A DNA stretch of 64,000 bases from Thiothrix winogradskyi (GCF_021650935.1 NZ_CP091244.1:2046001-2110000); one strand, 5' to 3'. Shown: positions 7,490 through 17,594, counted from the first letter of the stretch. A program made the numbers and translations. Notes: generated from the sequence alone by a model not told the origin.

Positions 7490-10023
7490 AACAGCGGCTT
7501 CTGGGTTTGTTGTCCCATTGTTGGCCTGCCATTGGGTTAAATAGCGCAACATGCCTGAATGCTTAATGGGTTTTGTGACCAGTTTCACGCGCTGCCCCAA
7601 GCGTGCTTTTTCCAGTGCGGCAACTTGCCGCCCTGTGCCGTAGATCATTACCACCGCTTGGGTATGCTCGCGCACGGCTTGCATGACAGCGATCATGCCA
7701 AACGGGTGCTCCGGTTTGTGATATGCTAGGTCAGCATCCAATACAATCAGGTCAAACTGGGGGTTACTTTCTAGCGTCAATAAGAGGCTGTTGAAACTGT
7801 CTACCCTGACGGGTTCTAAGCCCCACTGGTGTAACTGTTCGTCATAATAAGGGTTCAGTAAGGGTTTTGCCCCCCACACTAATACCGCAGGTACGCTTTG
7901 CAGCACGGGTATTTTGCTCAACTGGCTGATTTCGACACTAATGGATGCCCAGAAGGTGGAGCCAACCCCAACCTGACTTTCCAAACCAATGTCACCACCC
8001 ATTAATTGAGCAAGTTGACGGCTGATTGCCAACCCCAAACCCGTGCCCCCATGCTGGCGTGTGACCGAGCCATCGACTTGTGAAAAAGCCGTGAACAGTT
8101 TGACTTGTGCCTCTGTGGGGATACCACAACCGGTATCCATGACATCAAACCGGAGCACTGCCAGTGTACCGCTTGCTAGTGCATCGCCTGACACGCTGAT
8201 TTTTAGTATCACATGCCCACGTGCAGTAAATTTAATTGCATTGCTGAGCAAATTGAGCAAAATCTGGCGCAAGCGTAGCGGGTCACTCACGATAGCCGCA
8301 GGCACGTCACGCTCCATCAGCAATGCTAATTCAAGACCTTTGCCGTGCGCGTTTTCTGCCAGCAAGTCGATTACCCCTTCGATCACTGGCAATAGCTCAA
8401 AGGTAGTGGCGGTGACGGAGAGTTTGCCCGCTTCAATCTTGGAAAAATCGAGAATGTCATTGATGATGCGCAGCAAGGATTCCGCACTTTGCTGCACGGT
8501 ATGCACCTGATCATGCTGTTCTTTGGTGAGTTTGCTATCGAGCAATAATTCCGTCATGCCAATCACGCCATTCATGGGCGTGCGGATTTCATGGCTCATA
8601 TTGGCGAGGAATTCAGACTTTAACCGCGCCGACTCCAACGCGGCATCACGCGCCTGAGCCAGATCCTGCTGTTGCTGTAAACGCTGACTAATATCCCGAA
8701 TAATGCCGGTAAATACCAAGCTATCCCCAAAACGCGCTTCATTCACCGAAAGGTCAATCGGTAAGAGGCTACCGTCTTTGCGTTTCGCCATAAGCTGACG
8801 CGGGTTGCCGATAATGTGCTGCTCCCCGGTTTGCAAATACCGCTGGATGTAATGATCATGCTGGATGTGGTGATCCCCTTCCATCAGGATCTTGATGTTT
8901 TGCCCCAGTAATTCTTCTGGGGTATACCCTAAAATCGGCAACACCGATTGATTGGTTTCGATGACTACACCTTTGGCATTGATTACCACAATCGCGTCTA
9001 GTACCGAATCCACAATGGTACGGGTTTTGATTTCGCTGGCTTTGAGGTTTTCCGCTAAGCGCTCGCGCTCTTCGATCCCTAACACCAGTTTATGATTGGC
9101 TAAACGCGCTGCTGTTTCCGACGATTGTGTGGCTTTTAATGAGCCGCGCAGCCCGCGCAATGCCAACATCAACACCAATAGCATCGCCATCCCCAAGCCT
9201 AACAGCATGAGAAACGATTCCATCATGGCTTGTTTGGTGGCATTTTCAAAACCACTCAAGGGGCGGTTGACTTCCAATACCCCGCGTACATCGCCCACTT
9301 TCCAATCGTTTTTGGGCGTATTCTGGTAAGTGTTATGGCAACCCACACAGCTTTCGGTCAAACGATCCGCACGGGCGTAGCGCAACCGTTGCTGACCCTG
9401 TTCGCCCTCAAAGCGCCACACCGCTTTTTCTGGATTTTTGCGCAACTCGACCAGTGCCCAGCGCTCAAAATCATCCCGTGCACCGCCGTCTTTGCGCCAG
9501 GGAAACGGCTTGTCGCTGTAAAACCGCACCTCGTATTCGCTGGCTTTTCCGTCGGAAAGGTATTTAGCGAAATCCAGCATCATCGTTGCGGGTAAGGGGA
9601 GGGCGTTTTTGCGATGCAGGTAATCGTGGGTAATCTCCAAGCCACTTTCTTTGGCACGTGGCACAAAATGTTCCGAATAAAACGTGCGGAAACGCGACAC
9701 CGAACCCGCGAACTGGCTGGCTTCGTACACTGCAATCTCTTGATGGATCGACTGATTTTTCTGGTAGCTATACCAAAACACTATGCCTGAACCAATCAAC
9801 AGCAGAATGGAGAGGATGTACACGATGTAACGGCTGATAAAACCGTCACCCCGTGGGGTAGCGTTTGTTTGAGTTGTCATTGGCTTGTTTTATTAATTTT
9901 TTCTATGCATCCATCTTAACAAGAATCCTGCATTTATCCAGTAAAATCATTCGTGCATTCGTGACACGTACTTGCAAACGCGGCAAGAAGCGCGAAAATA
10001 CCGATTTCACCCTTGGAGTTACC

Positions 10024-10581
10024 ATGCCCATCATCAGCAGCCTGCACATTTACCCGGTCAAATCGCTGCAAGGTATTTTGGGTATCGGTTTGTTGGGGTT
10101 GGTGGTAGCGGTTGCCTTGTTGCCAGAAGCACACCGGATTCCGGTCAGCGGCGCAACCGCGAAAGATTGGAATCCGAAATCGTTTTGGTATTACCCGTGG
10201 GGGCGTTCCGGCACACACAAGGGCATCGACATTTTCGCCAAAGAAGGCACGCCAGTGGTGGCAGCGACGCAAGGCTTGGTGGTGTATACAGGCGTGGATA
10301 GCGTGGGTGGTAATGTCGTGTTGGTGTTGGGCGGCAAGTGGCGGTTTCATTATTACGCGCATTTGCACAGTATTGATGCGCAGGCGTGGCGGTGGGTGAG
10401 GGCTGGGGAGCCGCTTGGCACGGTGGGTTCGTCGGGTAATGCTAAAGGCAAGCCGCCGCATTTGCATTACGCGATTCGCACGCCGTATCCGCAGCCGTGG
10501 TTGTATGAGGCGGGTGTGCCGCAGGCGTGGAATAAACTGTTTTTTGTTGACCCGAATCGGTGGTTGACGGAAGGGTTGTAA
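10024..10581 (+). CDS. M23-family metallopeptidase with a MOSC-like N-terminal tip
   Basis: 185 residues from the ATG at 10024, preceded by TTGGAG. The peptidase part is clear: SGTHKGIDIFA (Zn ligands His and Asp), HYYAHLH and PPHLHYAI (HxH), with a hydrophobic anchor near residues 18-35. M23 enzymes cut peptidoglycan peptide bridges and act in the periplasm. The first residues, MPIISSLHIYPVKSLQGI, are instead characteristic of the N-terminus of MOSC/YcbX-type proteins. This suggests a deletion that fused the start of a MOSC gene to the M23 gene, so the native M23 start may have been lost. A longer upstream frame (from 9865) has no family support. Confidence 0.82.
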   Translation: MPIISSLHIYPVKSLQGILGIGLLGLVVAVALLPEAHRIPVSGATAKDWNPKSFWYYPWGRSGTHKGIDIFAKEGTPVVAATQGLVVYTGVDSVGGNVVLVLGGKWRFHYYAHLHSIDAQAWRWVRAGEPLGTVGSSGNAKGKPPHLHYAIRTPYPQPWLYEAGVPQAWNKLFFVDPNRWLTEGL

Positions 10582-10658
10582 GGTTGCGGAGGAATGAACG
10601 TCGATTTTTCAAAGAAATTTTATAGAAATTTGATTTTATTAATATTATTTCTATGAAA

Positions 10659-10725
10659 TTCGTATTAAGCACCTCGATTTCTCGCATTAAGGGTTTCCGA
10701 AACTCGTGTTAAGGGTAGGTGATTT
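10659..10725. repeat. Three TCGNNTTAAG direct repeats with 22-bp period
   Basis: The decamers TCGTATTAAG (from 10660), TCGCATTAAG (10682) and TCGTGTTAAG (10704) are spaced exactly 22 bp apart, two helical turns. They lie in the 266-bp non-coding gap before the nucleotidyltransferase gene. Just upstream, an AT-rich inverted repeat ATAGAAAT/ATTTCTAT spans 10622-10654. The array could be an operator for the following operon or a remnant transposase-binding end; neither is shown. Confidence 0.5.
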
Positions 10726-10847
10726 TGTGCCGATCAGTTTGTTGCTTGCGCCGTTGCTCGAAGTCGAAGCGTGAATAAAGTATGCGCGGACAAGTTGAGA
10801 AATTTCTGAAAGAATAGCCCCTATCCAGACATGAAGAACGGTACAAC

Positions 10848-11435
10848 ATGCATCAACTCCACACTGAGACACCATTAGCCAAAGCCATTTTCGAGCTTTT
10901 TGGCAATTTTGAGACGGCTTTACGCCATGTAACCGGAGACTTACCAACCGGTTCAATCAGAGCGTTCATCTTTGGTGGCTGCGCTCTGCATATCCATACC
11001 AATGCCAGAGGCAGCAACGATCTGGATGTAGAACTCGAAGCCGCTCAACACCTCAAAACCGATGAAATCCGGCTGGAGCTTGATCCCGTGTATTTCGAGG
11101 ATGAAAATGGCTTACCCTCCATTCTTGAGCTTGATACCCAATTCAATACCGCACTGGCATCCGTTTCCCCCGATTACAAAGAACGGGCAATTCTACTTAC
11201 TGGCAGGGAAAAACCGCTGCATATTTACTTGGTGTCAGCAGTAGACGTGGCGGTTTCCAAGCTGGGAAGGCTTGCATCAGATGATATGCTGGATATTATT
11301 AACCTGTATCAGGTCGGTGGATTTGACCTGCAACTATTTGAAAGTGTTGCCCAAGATGCACTAGACTATTACGCAATACCCAAGCCATTGGAACTGAATA
11401 TCAAACACGCTTTGCGTGAATTACGGAAGTTGTAA
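10848..11435 (+). CDS. DUF6036-like nucleotidyltransferase-fold protein
   Basis: 195 residues. The segment FGGCALHIHTNARGSNDLDVE matches the GG...R.S.DLD active-site signature of MNT/AbiEii-like nucleotidyltransferases. A downstream helical part (VSAVDVAVSKLGRLASDDMLD) resembles the KD/SKL and DD positions of DUF6036-type enzymes. The stop is immediately followed by the start of the next gene (TAAATG), so the two are translated together. Such NTases often act as toxin-like or defence components, but that role is inference. It lies directly before the LRR-Roc-COR-TIR gene. Confidence 0.6.
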   Translation: MHQLHTETPLAKAIFELFGNFETALRHVTGDLPTGSIRAFIFGGCALHIHTNARGSNDLDVELEAAQHLKTDEIRLELDPVYFEDENGLPSILELDTQFNTALASVSPDYKERAILLTGREKPLHIYLVSAVDVAVSKLGRLASDDMLDIINLYQVGGFDLQLFESVAQDALDYYAIPKPLELNIKHALRELRKL

Positions 11436-11819
11436 ATGCCGACTGATACCACCACCGCTTTCGAGCGTTTAGTCACCCACGACTTTGACCAAGCCTCGCT
11501 GGAGGATGTCAAAGCCGTGGCGTTAGGGCTTTGGTATCAGGATTTTGTCCCTGATTTCACACAATTATCCGTAACCAACCTGCAATCACAACTCCGTGCT
11601 GGCTATCTGGTTGACCGCCTGTTGCGCTATAACTGTGTATCGGATGAGCGTAAAAAAACCCTGTTTGCCAACGTGACTGCCCTCAAAATACACCTTAAAC
11701 CGGCAGCTAGCACCAAGCCGAATGTTGAACTGCTGGCTAAAAACTGGGGGCTGGATCAGGACTTGAAGCGGCTTGCCAAAGAACTGCTACCTTATCAGAC
11801 CCGCCATTACCAGCGATAA
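11436..11819 (+). CDS. Conserved hypothetical protein paired with the NTase gene
   Basis: 127 residues, soluble, predicted helical, no recognised family. The start abuts the nucleotidyltransferase stop with no gap, so the two form a tight two-gene unit. The arrangement recalls NTase toxin-antitoxin pairs, in which the small partner would be an antitoxin or substrate adaptor. No catalytic motif is visible. The next gene starts 90 bp downstream, and no terminator is evident between them. Confidence 0.6.
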   Translation: MPTDTTTAFERLVTHDFDQASLEDVKAVALGLWYQDFVPDFTQLSVTNLQSQLRAGYLVDRLLRYNCVSDERKKTLFANVTALKIHLKPAASTKPNVELLAKNWGLDQDLKRLAKELLPYQTRHYQR

Positions 11820-12055
11820 ATCGCAACATCAGCGCATCCGCTTGGGCAGTGTTTGCCCGCTTCCGGCATTCCGGTTACTATCCGGTCATCATCCCTTATG
11901 CTTGACTAATGATGTCTATGACCCCGAACCCGCTGGAAATCGCCCTCGAACGCATCGAAGAATGTCGCCGTACCCACTCGACCGAACTGGATTTGAGCGG
12001 GCTTGGTTTGAAAGAAATACCAACACAACTCTCAAAGCTAACGTGGTTAACGAAA

Positions 12056-13325
12056 GGGAACCTCTAAAAACCCGGCGTATTGCAACGGTTAGCGTTGGCC
12101 TATCGGCATTTTGTTAAAAAAACACCAACCCATCTCAATTTTTAGCACACCAAGCCACAATCAGGTTGTTTTTCCGCATTTTTGCTGTTTTTTCGGGAAT
12201 TTCTCCATCAAATGGGCACAACTCCGCCCTCTCTGAGCGAACAGAGCCGACGCAGGTTATACACGGTTGCTTTGATGCTGAGGCCGAATACTGCCCGTGC
12301 CAACCCAATGCTGCGGATGGCTTTGCCACCCATCGCACAGATTGACCCAAACACATGCTCAACCCGTGCGCGGGGTCTGGCGATGCGGGTGTTGCGGCGT
12401 TTCTGGCAGTCGGATTGCGGCTTGCCTTTCTTGGCTTTGTGCTGGATGTGTAACCGCCAGCTACCTTGGTTGAGGCGTTGTTCACGGGATTGGTCTTCAT
12501 AACCTTTGTCCGCCCATACGTCACGGCTGGTGTTGGCTCGGTCAAGCACCGCTTCAAAATGGTTGGTGTCATGCTCTTTGGCGGTGCTGATGTGGCGTTT
12601 GCGGATGAGTTTGTATTTCCGATCGGCACTGATACTGAGTTTGTAGCCGTGGTAGCTTTTGCCGTGTTTTTTCGTCCAGCTTGCTTCCGTATCCTTTTGG
12701 CGACGTTGGGCAGGTGTCCAGCCAGCGGGTGTTGCCGCTTGTTCCAACAGCGCTTTTTCTTCTTTGTGGAAATGTTGTTTAGGGGCTTCCACCAGCGTGG
12801 CATCGACGATTTGACCACCACGGGCAATAAAACCGTGTTGTTGTAATTGCCGTTGGACGGCATCAAACAGGGCATCCGCACCACCTGCCGCACTGATCCG
12901 TTCACGGAATACCCACAAGGTATTGGCATCCGGGATCGTGCTGGAATGACGCAGGCCACAAAACCGTTGGAACGACAGCCGGTCAAGCAATTGGTATTCC
13001 AATGCCTCGTCCGACAGGTTGTACAGGTGTTGCAACACCAAGACCCGTACCATCAGTTCCGTTGGGTAGGGTGGACGGCCTCCTCGCTTGTCACTTGGGC
13101 GTGGGGCGATGTGGTCGATTTCTGCTGCCAAGGCGACAAAGTTGACGTGCTGGTTCAGCGTGGACAGCAGGTCGCCCTTGCGGTCGAGTTTCTGTTCACG
13201 CTCTTCGGCGGCAAACAGACTGGTTTTGATGGCACTTTTCTTGGGCATGGCTAGTAACGGGGCGGTGGCTCAGATGAGCATTTTCTCACATTTGTGTGGG
13301 TATCAGTGGGTTTTTAGAGGTTCCC
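12056..13325 (-). mobile_element. IS5-family insertion sequence (1270 bp)
   Basis: Perfect 18-bp terminal inverted repeats, GGGAACCTCTAAAAACCC at 12056-12073 and its complement at 13308-13325, flank one transposase gene. A 4-bp target duplication GAAA (12052-12055 and 13326-13329) is intact, so the insertion is clean and probably recent. It interrupts the LRR-Roc-COR-TIR gene in antisense orientation. Confidence 0.93.
12208..13248 (-). CDS. IS5-family transposase
   Basis: 346 residues, intact. The N-terminal DUF772-like part includes LMVRVLVLQHLYNLSDEALE. The DDE catalytic residues are visible in IVDATLVEAP, DVWADKGYED and ARVEHVFGSICAMGG. Normal length for an IS5-subgroup DDE transposase. 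A 283-residue open frame on the same strand in another frame is a shadow. Confidence 0.93.
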   Translation of the reverse strand: MPKKSAIKTSLFAAEEREQKLDRKGDLLSTLNQHVNFVALAAEIDHIAPRPSDKRGGRPPYPTELMVRVLVLQHLYNLSDEALEYQLLDRLSFQRFCGLRHSSTIPDANTLWVFRERISAAGGADALFDAVQRQLQQHGFIARGGQIVDATLVEAPKQHFHKEEKALLEQAATPAGWTPAQRRQKDTEASWTKKHGKSYHGYKLSISADRKYKLIRKRHISTAKEHDTNHFEAVLDRANTSRDVWADKGYEDQSREQRLNQGSWRLHIQHKAKKGKPQSDCQKRRNTRIARPRARVEHVFGSICAMGGKAIRSIGLARAVFGLSIKATVYNLRRLCSLREGGVVPI

Positions 13326-16300
13326 GAAATTATATCTTGAAGGTAATTTAATCAAAGATATTTCTATTCTTGGCACATTTTTGCAGTTACAAATACTTAT
13401 CTTGTCCGAGAATCATGTTAGAGACATCTCTTCCCTTCATACATTGCTACAGTTACGAATTCTTGATCTTTGGGATAATGAAATTACTGACCTCTCCCCT
13501 CTCAACTCACTACATCAACTGCAAAAGCTAGATATTGCGGCAAACAATGCTAACAACCTCTCTCATTCCAATAGGATGAACTTAACTGAACTTACCCTAA
13601 GTACTAGCGATATTGACACTGTGGAATTTAACGATTTTCCTCATTTGCAAAGGCTAAATTTTGAAGACATCAATGTCAATAAATTAATAATTAAGGATTT
13701 GCCAGAAATTCAAAGCCTCAAGATTTTCGCAGGGAAGATTGGGATTTTAGAGTTAATTAATTTACCTCAACTCAAAGAAGTGGAACTAACAGAAGAAAAT
13801 GAATTTAGAAAATTAAAACTAAAAAATTTGCCAGCACTAAAAACTCTTGATGTTAGCAGTGATAGCGGGGAAATTATATACTTTCAGGTCGAAAATCAAT
13901 CAAACTTAGAGTCATTGAATATAAGTAACAACAAAATTACGGATATGTGTTTTTTGGAGAATTTGCCACATTTAAAGCATCTTAACCTTGGTGGAAATCA
14001 AATTAAGGATGCATCAGCATTAGAAAAATCAAAAAAACTAGAAACCCTTGATCTTTCTGATAACCAAGTGGTTAACATAGCATCCATAAGTCATCTAACT
14101 GAATTACGAGAACTTTACATCGCATACCAATGCCAATCAAATGATGAATTATTATTGCCCATAAGCAAGCTTGAAAAATTAGAAACACTATCGGTCAGGG
14201 GTAATAAGATTTATGACATATCTCTTTTAAGCAACCTCTGCAAACTACAAATACTTGATCTTGGAGAAAATGAAATCTCTGATTTATCGTCACTGAATAC
14301 TTTGACATCACTAAAGGCAATTAACCTTGGCAACAACAAGATTTATGATATATCAGGGATACGCAATTTAATAAAATTAGAAATATTGCTCATTGTAAAT
14401 AACGATGTCTCAGACATATCAGCTTTAAAAAATTTAACAAACCTAAAGACATTGGACTTTGCGCACAATCGAGTTTCGGATATATCCAATTTAGAGAAAC
14501 TAAAAAACCTAGAAACATTAAGATTTTCACACAATCAGGTGATGGATTTGTCAATCTTGAATTTGTTAAATCATTTAATAAATGTCGACTGCAAAGAAAA
14601 TCTAGTAAAAAATATAGCTTGCATTAAAGAGTTGATTGCGTCAAAAAGGCTCCGGGAATTTATTGCATATGGCAATCCTATCGAAAAAGTCCCATTTATA
14701 TTATTAGGAAGAGAGTTTGGGGAGAACTGCATAGAAGGTGTAAGTAATTATTTTCAAGATATTCTTAAAGGCTCGGAAGTTCAACAGCAATTAAAAATTC
14801 AGTTTGTTGGCAATGGCCGAGTTGGAAAAACCACACTGGCTTATGAATTAGAACACAAATGTGCTCCTAATAAACCTGTTGATCCGACTCACGGTATAGT
14901 CATTAAGGAAATCAGGCAAAGAATTGAAGATGAAGAGCAACCTGTTATCTTGCAACTTTGGGATTTTGGCGGGCAGGAAATTTATCACTCTACCCATCGC
15001 CTATTCCTGTCGGATGACTGTCTTTATCTGCTGCTGTGGGCGGAAGAAACCGAAGAACACCCAGATGAAACACGCCACCCAGTCAGCTATTGGCTGGAAG
15101 CCATCCATGACCTTGCTCCAAATAGTCCGGTTATTCTGGTCAAAAATCAGATTGACCGCTCTGACTTGTTGCCCACAAGACCAATTGAACTGACTGAAGA
15201 TATGCCGGGCATTGAACAAATCCGGCAGGAAGTGAAAATATCAGCGATACAATATCGCGGTATTCCTGCTTTGCGTGGCGCTATCGAATCTGTGTTGGAG
15301 GAACTGAAAAACCGCGTTTGTTTGGAATTACCGACATCATGGTTACAGGTGCAACGCGAGCTAAAGCAAATTGACCAGGAGACAATCCCCTTCATCCATT
15401 TCAAACAGCTTTGCATGAAGGCGGGTGTTGGTCATGCTGAATGGTTCGCAGACTATCTGCACAAAACTGGTGTACTGTTTTACCGCGAACACATGTTTCA
15501 GGATCAGGTTATCCTCGACCAAAACTGGGCAATTGAAGCAGTTTACCGCATATTTGACCCCAAAAAACCGCATCGTCGCCGTATTGAGCGCATGGGGGGG
15601 CGTTTCAGCGGTGAAGACGCAACTCTGTTCTGGGCAAAAGAAGAGGCTAACGAACACGAAGTGTATGTCGACTTCATGCGCAACTGCGGTATCTGCTATG
15701 AACCGCAACAGAATAAAAACCAGCAGGACAACAAACCTTTTACCGAGCGTGAATTCATCATCCCAGCATTGCTGCCGTTAACCAGCAAGGCCAAAACAGC
15801 ATGGGGCGCTACCCGCCCAGATGACTGGCAACTTGACATCGAATACCCATTCCTGCACCGCAGTATTATCGAACGGATCATCCTGCGCATCGGTGAAACC
15901 TATGAAGGTGAATCATGGCGTACCGGCATTTTCTGTCACACTAACGAAGTCCAACTGCTGTTGGAGTGCGAATATACCAATGAGCAGCAATCCACACAGG
16001 GACGTTTACGCTTCCATTTACGAGGTAGCCAGCTTGACTGCTTAGCTTTAGAAAAGGTTCTGCGCAAACTGGTTAGACAAACCAGCCCACACCGCCGCTA
16101 TCAAGAGTTCCTGCGCAAAGGTACTGAAGAACGCGCCCAACTACCCGAATTCAAGGAAAACCCGCAAATGCCAACACCACTGGATGAAAACAAGCCCGCC
16201 AGCAAAACCGTCAAGCTATTCATTTCCTATTCCCACGCCGATGAAGCCCACAAAAACGAACTGGAACTCTGCCTGAAAAACATCAAACGTCGTTTACCGT

Positions 16301-16652
16301 TGGAATATTGGGATGACCGCCAAATGTTCGCTGGTGAACTCGTTGATAACCAGATTCTTTCACGGCTGGAAGCAGCGAATATTGTTGTACTGCTGATCAG
16401 CCGCAATTTCTTCGCCTCCGACTACTGTTTCAGCATTGAAATGGAAAAAGCCCTGAAACGCTACGAACAGAATCACAATGTAGTCATCCCGATCATTATC
16501 CGCCCTACCGATGATTGGCGTGAATTCGACATCGGCAAAATCACCGCCCTACCCACCGACGGCAAACCCTTAAGCAAATGGGCAGACAAAGACGACTTCT
16601 GGGCAGACGTACAACAAGGTATCCGCAAACAAGTCGAAAAACGGCTACAAAC

Positions 16653-17144
16653 ATGAGCAAATTCACCACCAAAACCCTCACTTGGCTACGCTGGCTGAGC
16701 CTATTGCTGGCACTCACACTGCTGGCAGCCATCAATTTACTGCCCATGCCCGCTCCCGGCGAAGTTATGAGCTTGCAATTGGCATTCACCCCTGACGCTT
16801 TCCGCAGCATCCACAGCCAATGGACAGCGGATCAGCGACAAGCCTTCGCCAACCATTTCCCGCTCGATTTCCTGTTCATTGCCGCTTATGCCCTATCCGG
16901 TTATCTATGGGCGGGATCAAGGTTGTTCGCAAGTTTGCCAACGGCACTGGTTACGCTGGCTCGTTGGGCATTGCCCCTCGCAGGTGTGCTGGATGTCGGT
17001 GAAAATGTGCTGGAAATGTACCTGCTGAAAAAATTGCCAGATTTACCCGCCACAGTGGTCATGCTGGCGGCAACATGCGCCGCGCTGAAGTGGGCATTGA
17101 CGGGCGTATTTGCACTGCTATTTCTGCGCATCGTTCTGGCTTGA
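16653..17144 (+). CDS. Small multi-span membrane protein coupled to the Roco-TIR gene
   Basis: 163 residues from an ATG that overlaps the Roco stop (ATGA), so its translation is coupled to the upstream gene. Four membrane segments are visible at residues about 9-30, 70-88, 95-115 and 130-160. No family is recognised; the pattern loosely resembles small integral membrane proteins with a GEN motif (DVGENVLEMYLL). Because it directly follows a TIR-domain signalling gene, it may be a membrane effector or partner; this is inference. Its 3' end overlaps the convergent thioredoxin gene by 27 bp. Confidence 0.7.
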   Translation: MSKFTTKTLTWLRWLSLLLALTLLAAINLLPMPAPGEVMSLQLAFTPDAFRSIHSQWTADQRQAFANHFPLDFLFIAAYALSGYLWAGSRLFASLPTALVTLARWALPLAGVLDVGENVLEMYLLKKLPDLPATVVMLAATCAALKWALTGVFALLFLRIVLA

Positions 17145-17594
17145 AGCCGCCTTCGGCTCATGAATTCCGTGTTTGGTCAGAATGTACTGAATGCTGTGCG
17201 GCAGTTTTGCCCCCGTAAAACGTTCCACGGATTTCCCATCCCGAAATAGCAACACCGTCGGCATAGCACGGATGCCAAAACGCTGGCTCAGTTGCTCATT
17301 CTTATCCACATCCACTTTCGCCAGCAGAAACGCGCCTTGGTAATCATCGGCAAATTTAGCCAATAACGGGGTCAGATTCCGGCAAGGGCCACACCATTCG
17401 GCATAGAAATCGACCATCACGGGTGTTTTGTGGGAGGTTTCCAGCACCATCTCATCAAATTCATCGGCATTGACGAAGGCTTCGTGCTTGCTACGGTTAT
17501 CAGAAGGCTCAACCTGCTTGGAGCGTCGCAGCGACCTGACAATCAGAAAAGTAAAAACGGCGACCACAATAGCGGTGAGAATGGCGAGGTGCAT
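17118..17594 (-). CDS. Membrane-anchored thioredoxin-family protein
   Basis: 158 residues. An N-terminal signal anchor (residues 3-22) is followed by a thioredoxin fold with the active site WCGPC near residue 68 and the cis-proline motif RAMPTVLLF. With this anchor, the domain could face either side; the RSLRRSK segment after the helix favours a cytoplasmic domain. Expected role: thiol-disulfide exchange. It lies alone, convergent with the small membrane protein and divergent from the HTH gene. Confidence 0.85.
   Translation of the reverse strand: MHLAILTAIVVAVFTFLIVRSLRRSKQVEPSDNRSKHEAFVNADEFDEMVLETSHKTPVMVDFYAEWCGPCRNLTPLLAKFADDYQGAFLLAKVDVDKNEQLSQRFGIRAMPTVLLFRDGKSVERFTGAKLPHSIQYILTKHGIHEPKAASSQNDAQK

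Larger units (their letters stand above)
5800..9880 (-). pseudogene. Heme/redox-type hybrid histidine kinase, split by a tnpB element
   Basis: The N-terminal part runs from ATG 9880 to about 7490. It has a membrane helix at residues 17-37, a Tll0287-like (DUF3365) periplasmic sensor with the heme motif CVGCHN, and a second helix near 217-241. It continues with a PAS domain (about 287-400), HisKA with SHEIRTPMN (His near 431), HATPase_c with DTGCGIP and GGTGLGL (near 611), and a degenerate receiver. A tnpB element occupies 6268-7489. The last receiver domain, with LMDCQMPVMDG, continues at 6267-5800. Removing the element joins ...NPEAAV to AITDKTSS... in frame. As it stands, translation runs into the element antisense and stops at 7256, so the true phospho-receiver is lost. 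The kinase core could still be made. Confidence 0.88.
11909..16656 (+). pseudogene. LRR-Roc-COR-TIR (Roco) protein gene, split by an IS5-family element
   Basis: The 5' part runs from ATG 11909 (or 11912, 11918) to 12055. The rest runs from 13330 to 16656. Deleting the IS plus one GAAA copy gives a single 1157-residue frame reading LTWLTKLYLEGNLIKDIS across the junction. Domains: SDS22-like leucine-rich repeats (about 30-470); a Roc GTPase (about 530-690) with GNGRVGKTT, LWDFGGQE and LVKNQID; COR (about 690-960); and a C-terminal TIR domain (about 1005-1150) starting KTVKLFISYSHADEA, with the likely catalytic Glu in FSIEMEKALKR near 1085. The architecture is NLR-like, so a role in signalling or cell-death defence is inferred. 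Without a proper start, the 3' part could be made only from a TTG near 13381. Confidence 0.88.

Noticed and set aside
9865..10023. Extended N-terminus of the M23 peptidase frame from 9865
   Set aside because: The extra residues have no family resemblance and no ribosome site. ATG 10024 follows TTGGAG and starts a recognisable MOSC-like segment.
12135..12986. 283-codon frame within the IS5 element
   Set aside because: It overlaps the real transposase in another frame on the same strand and has low-complexity Lys/Thr/Asn composition without motifs.
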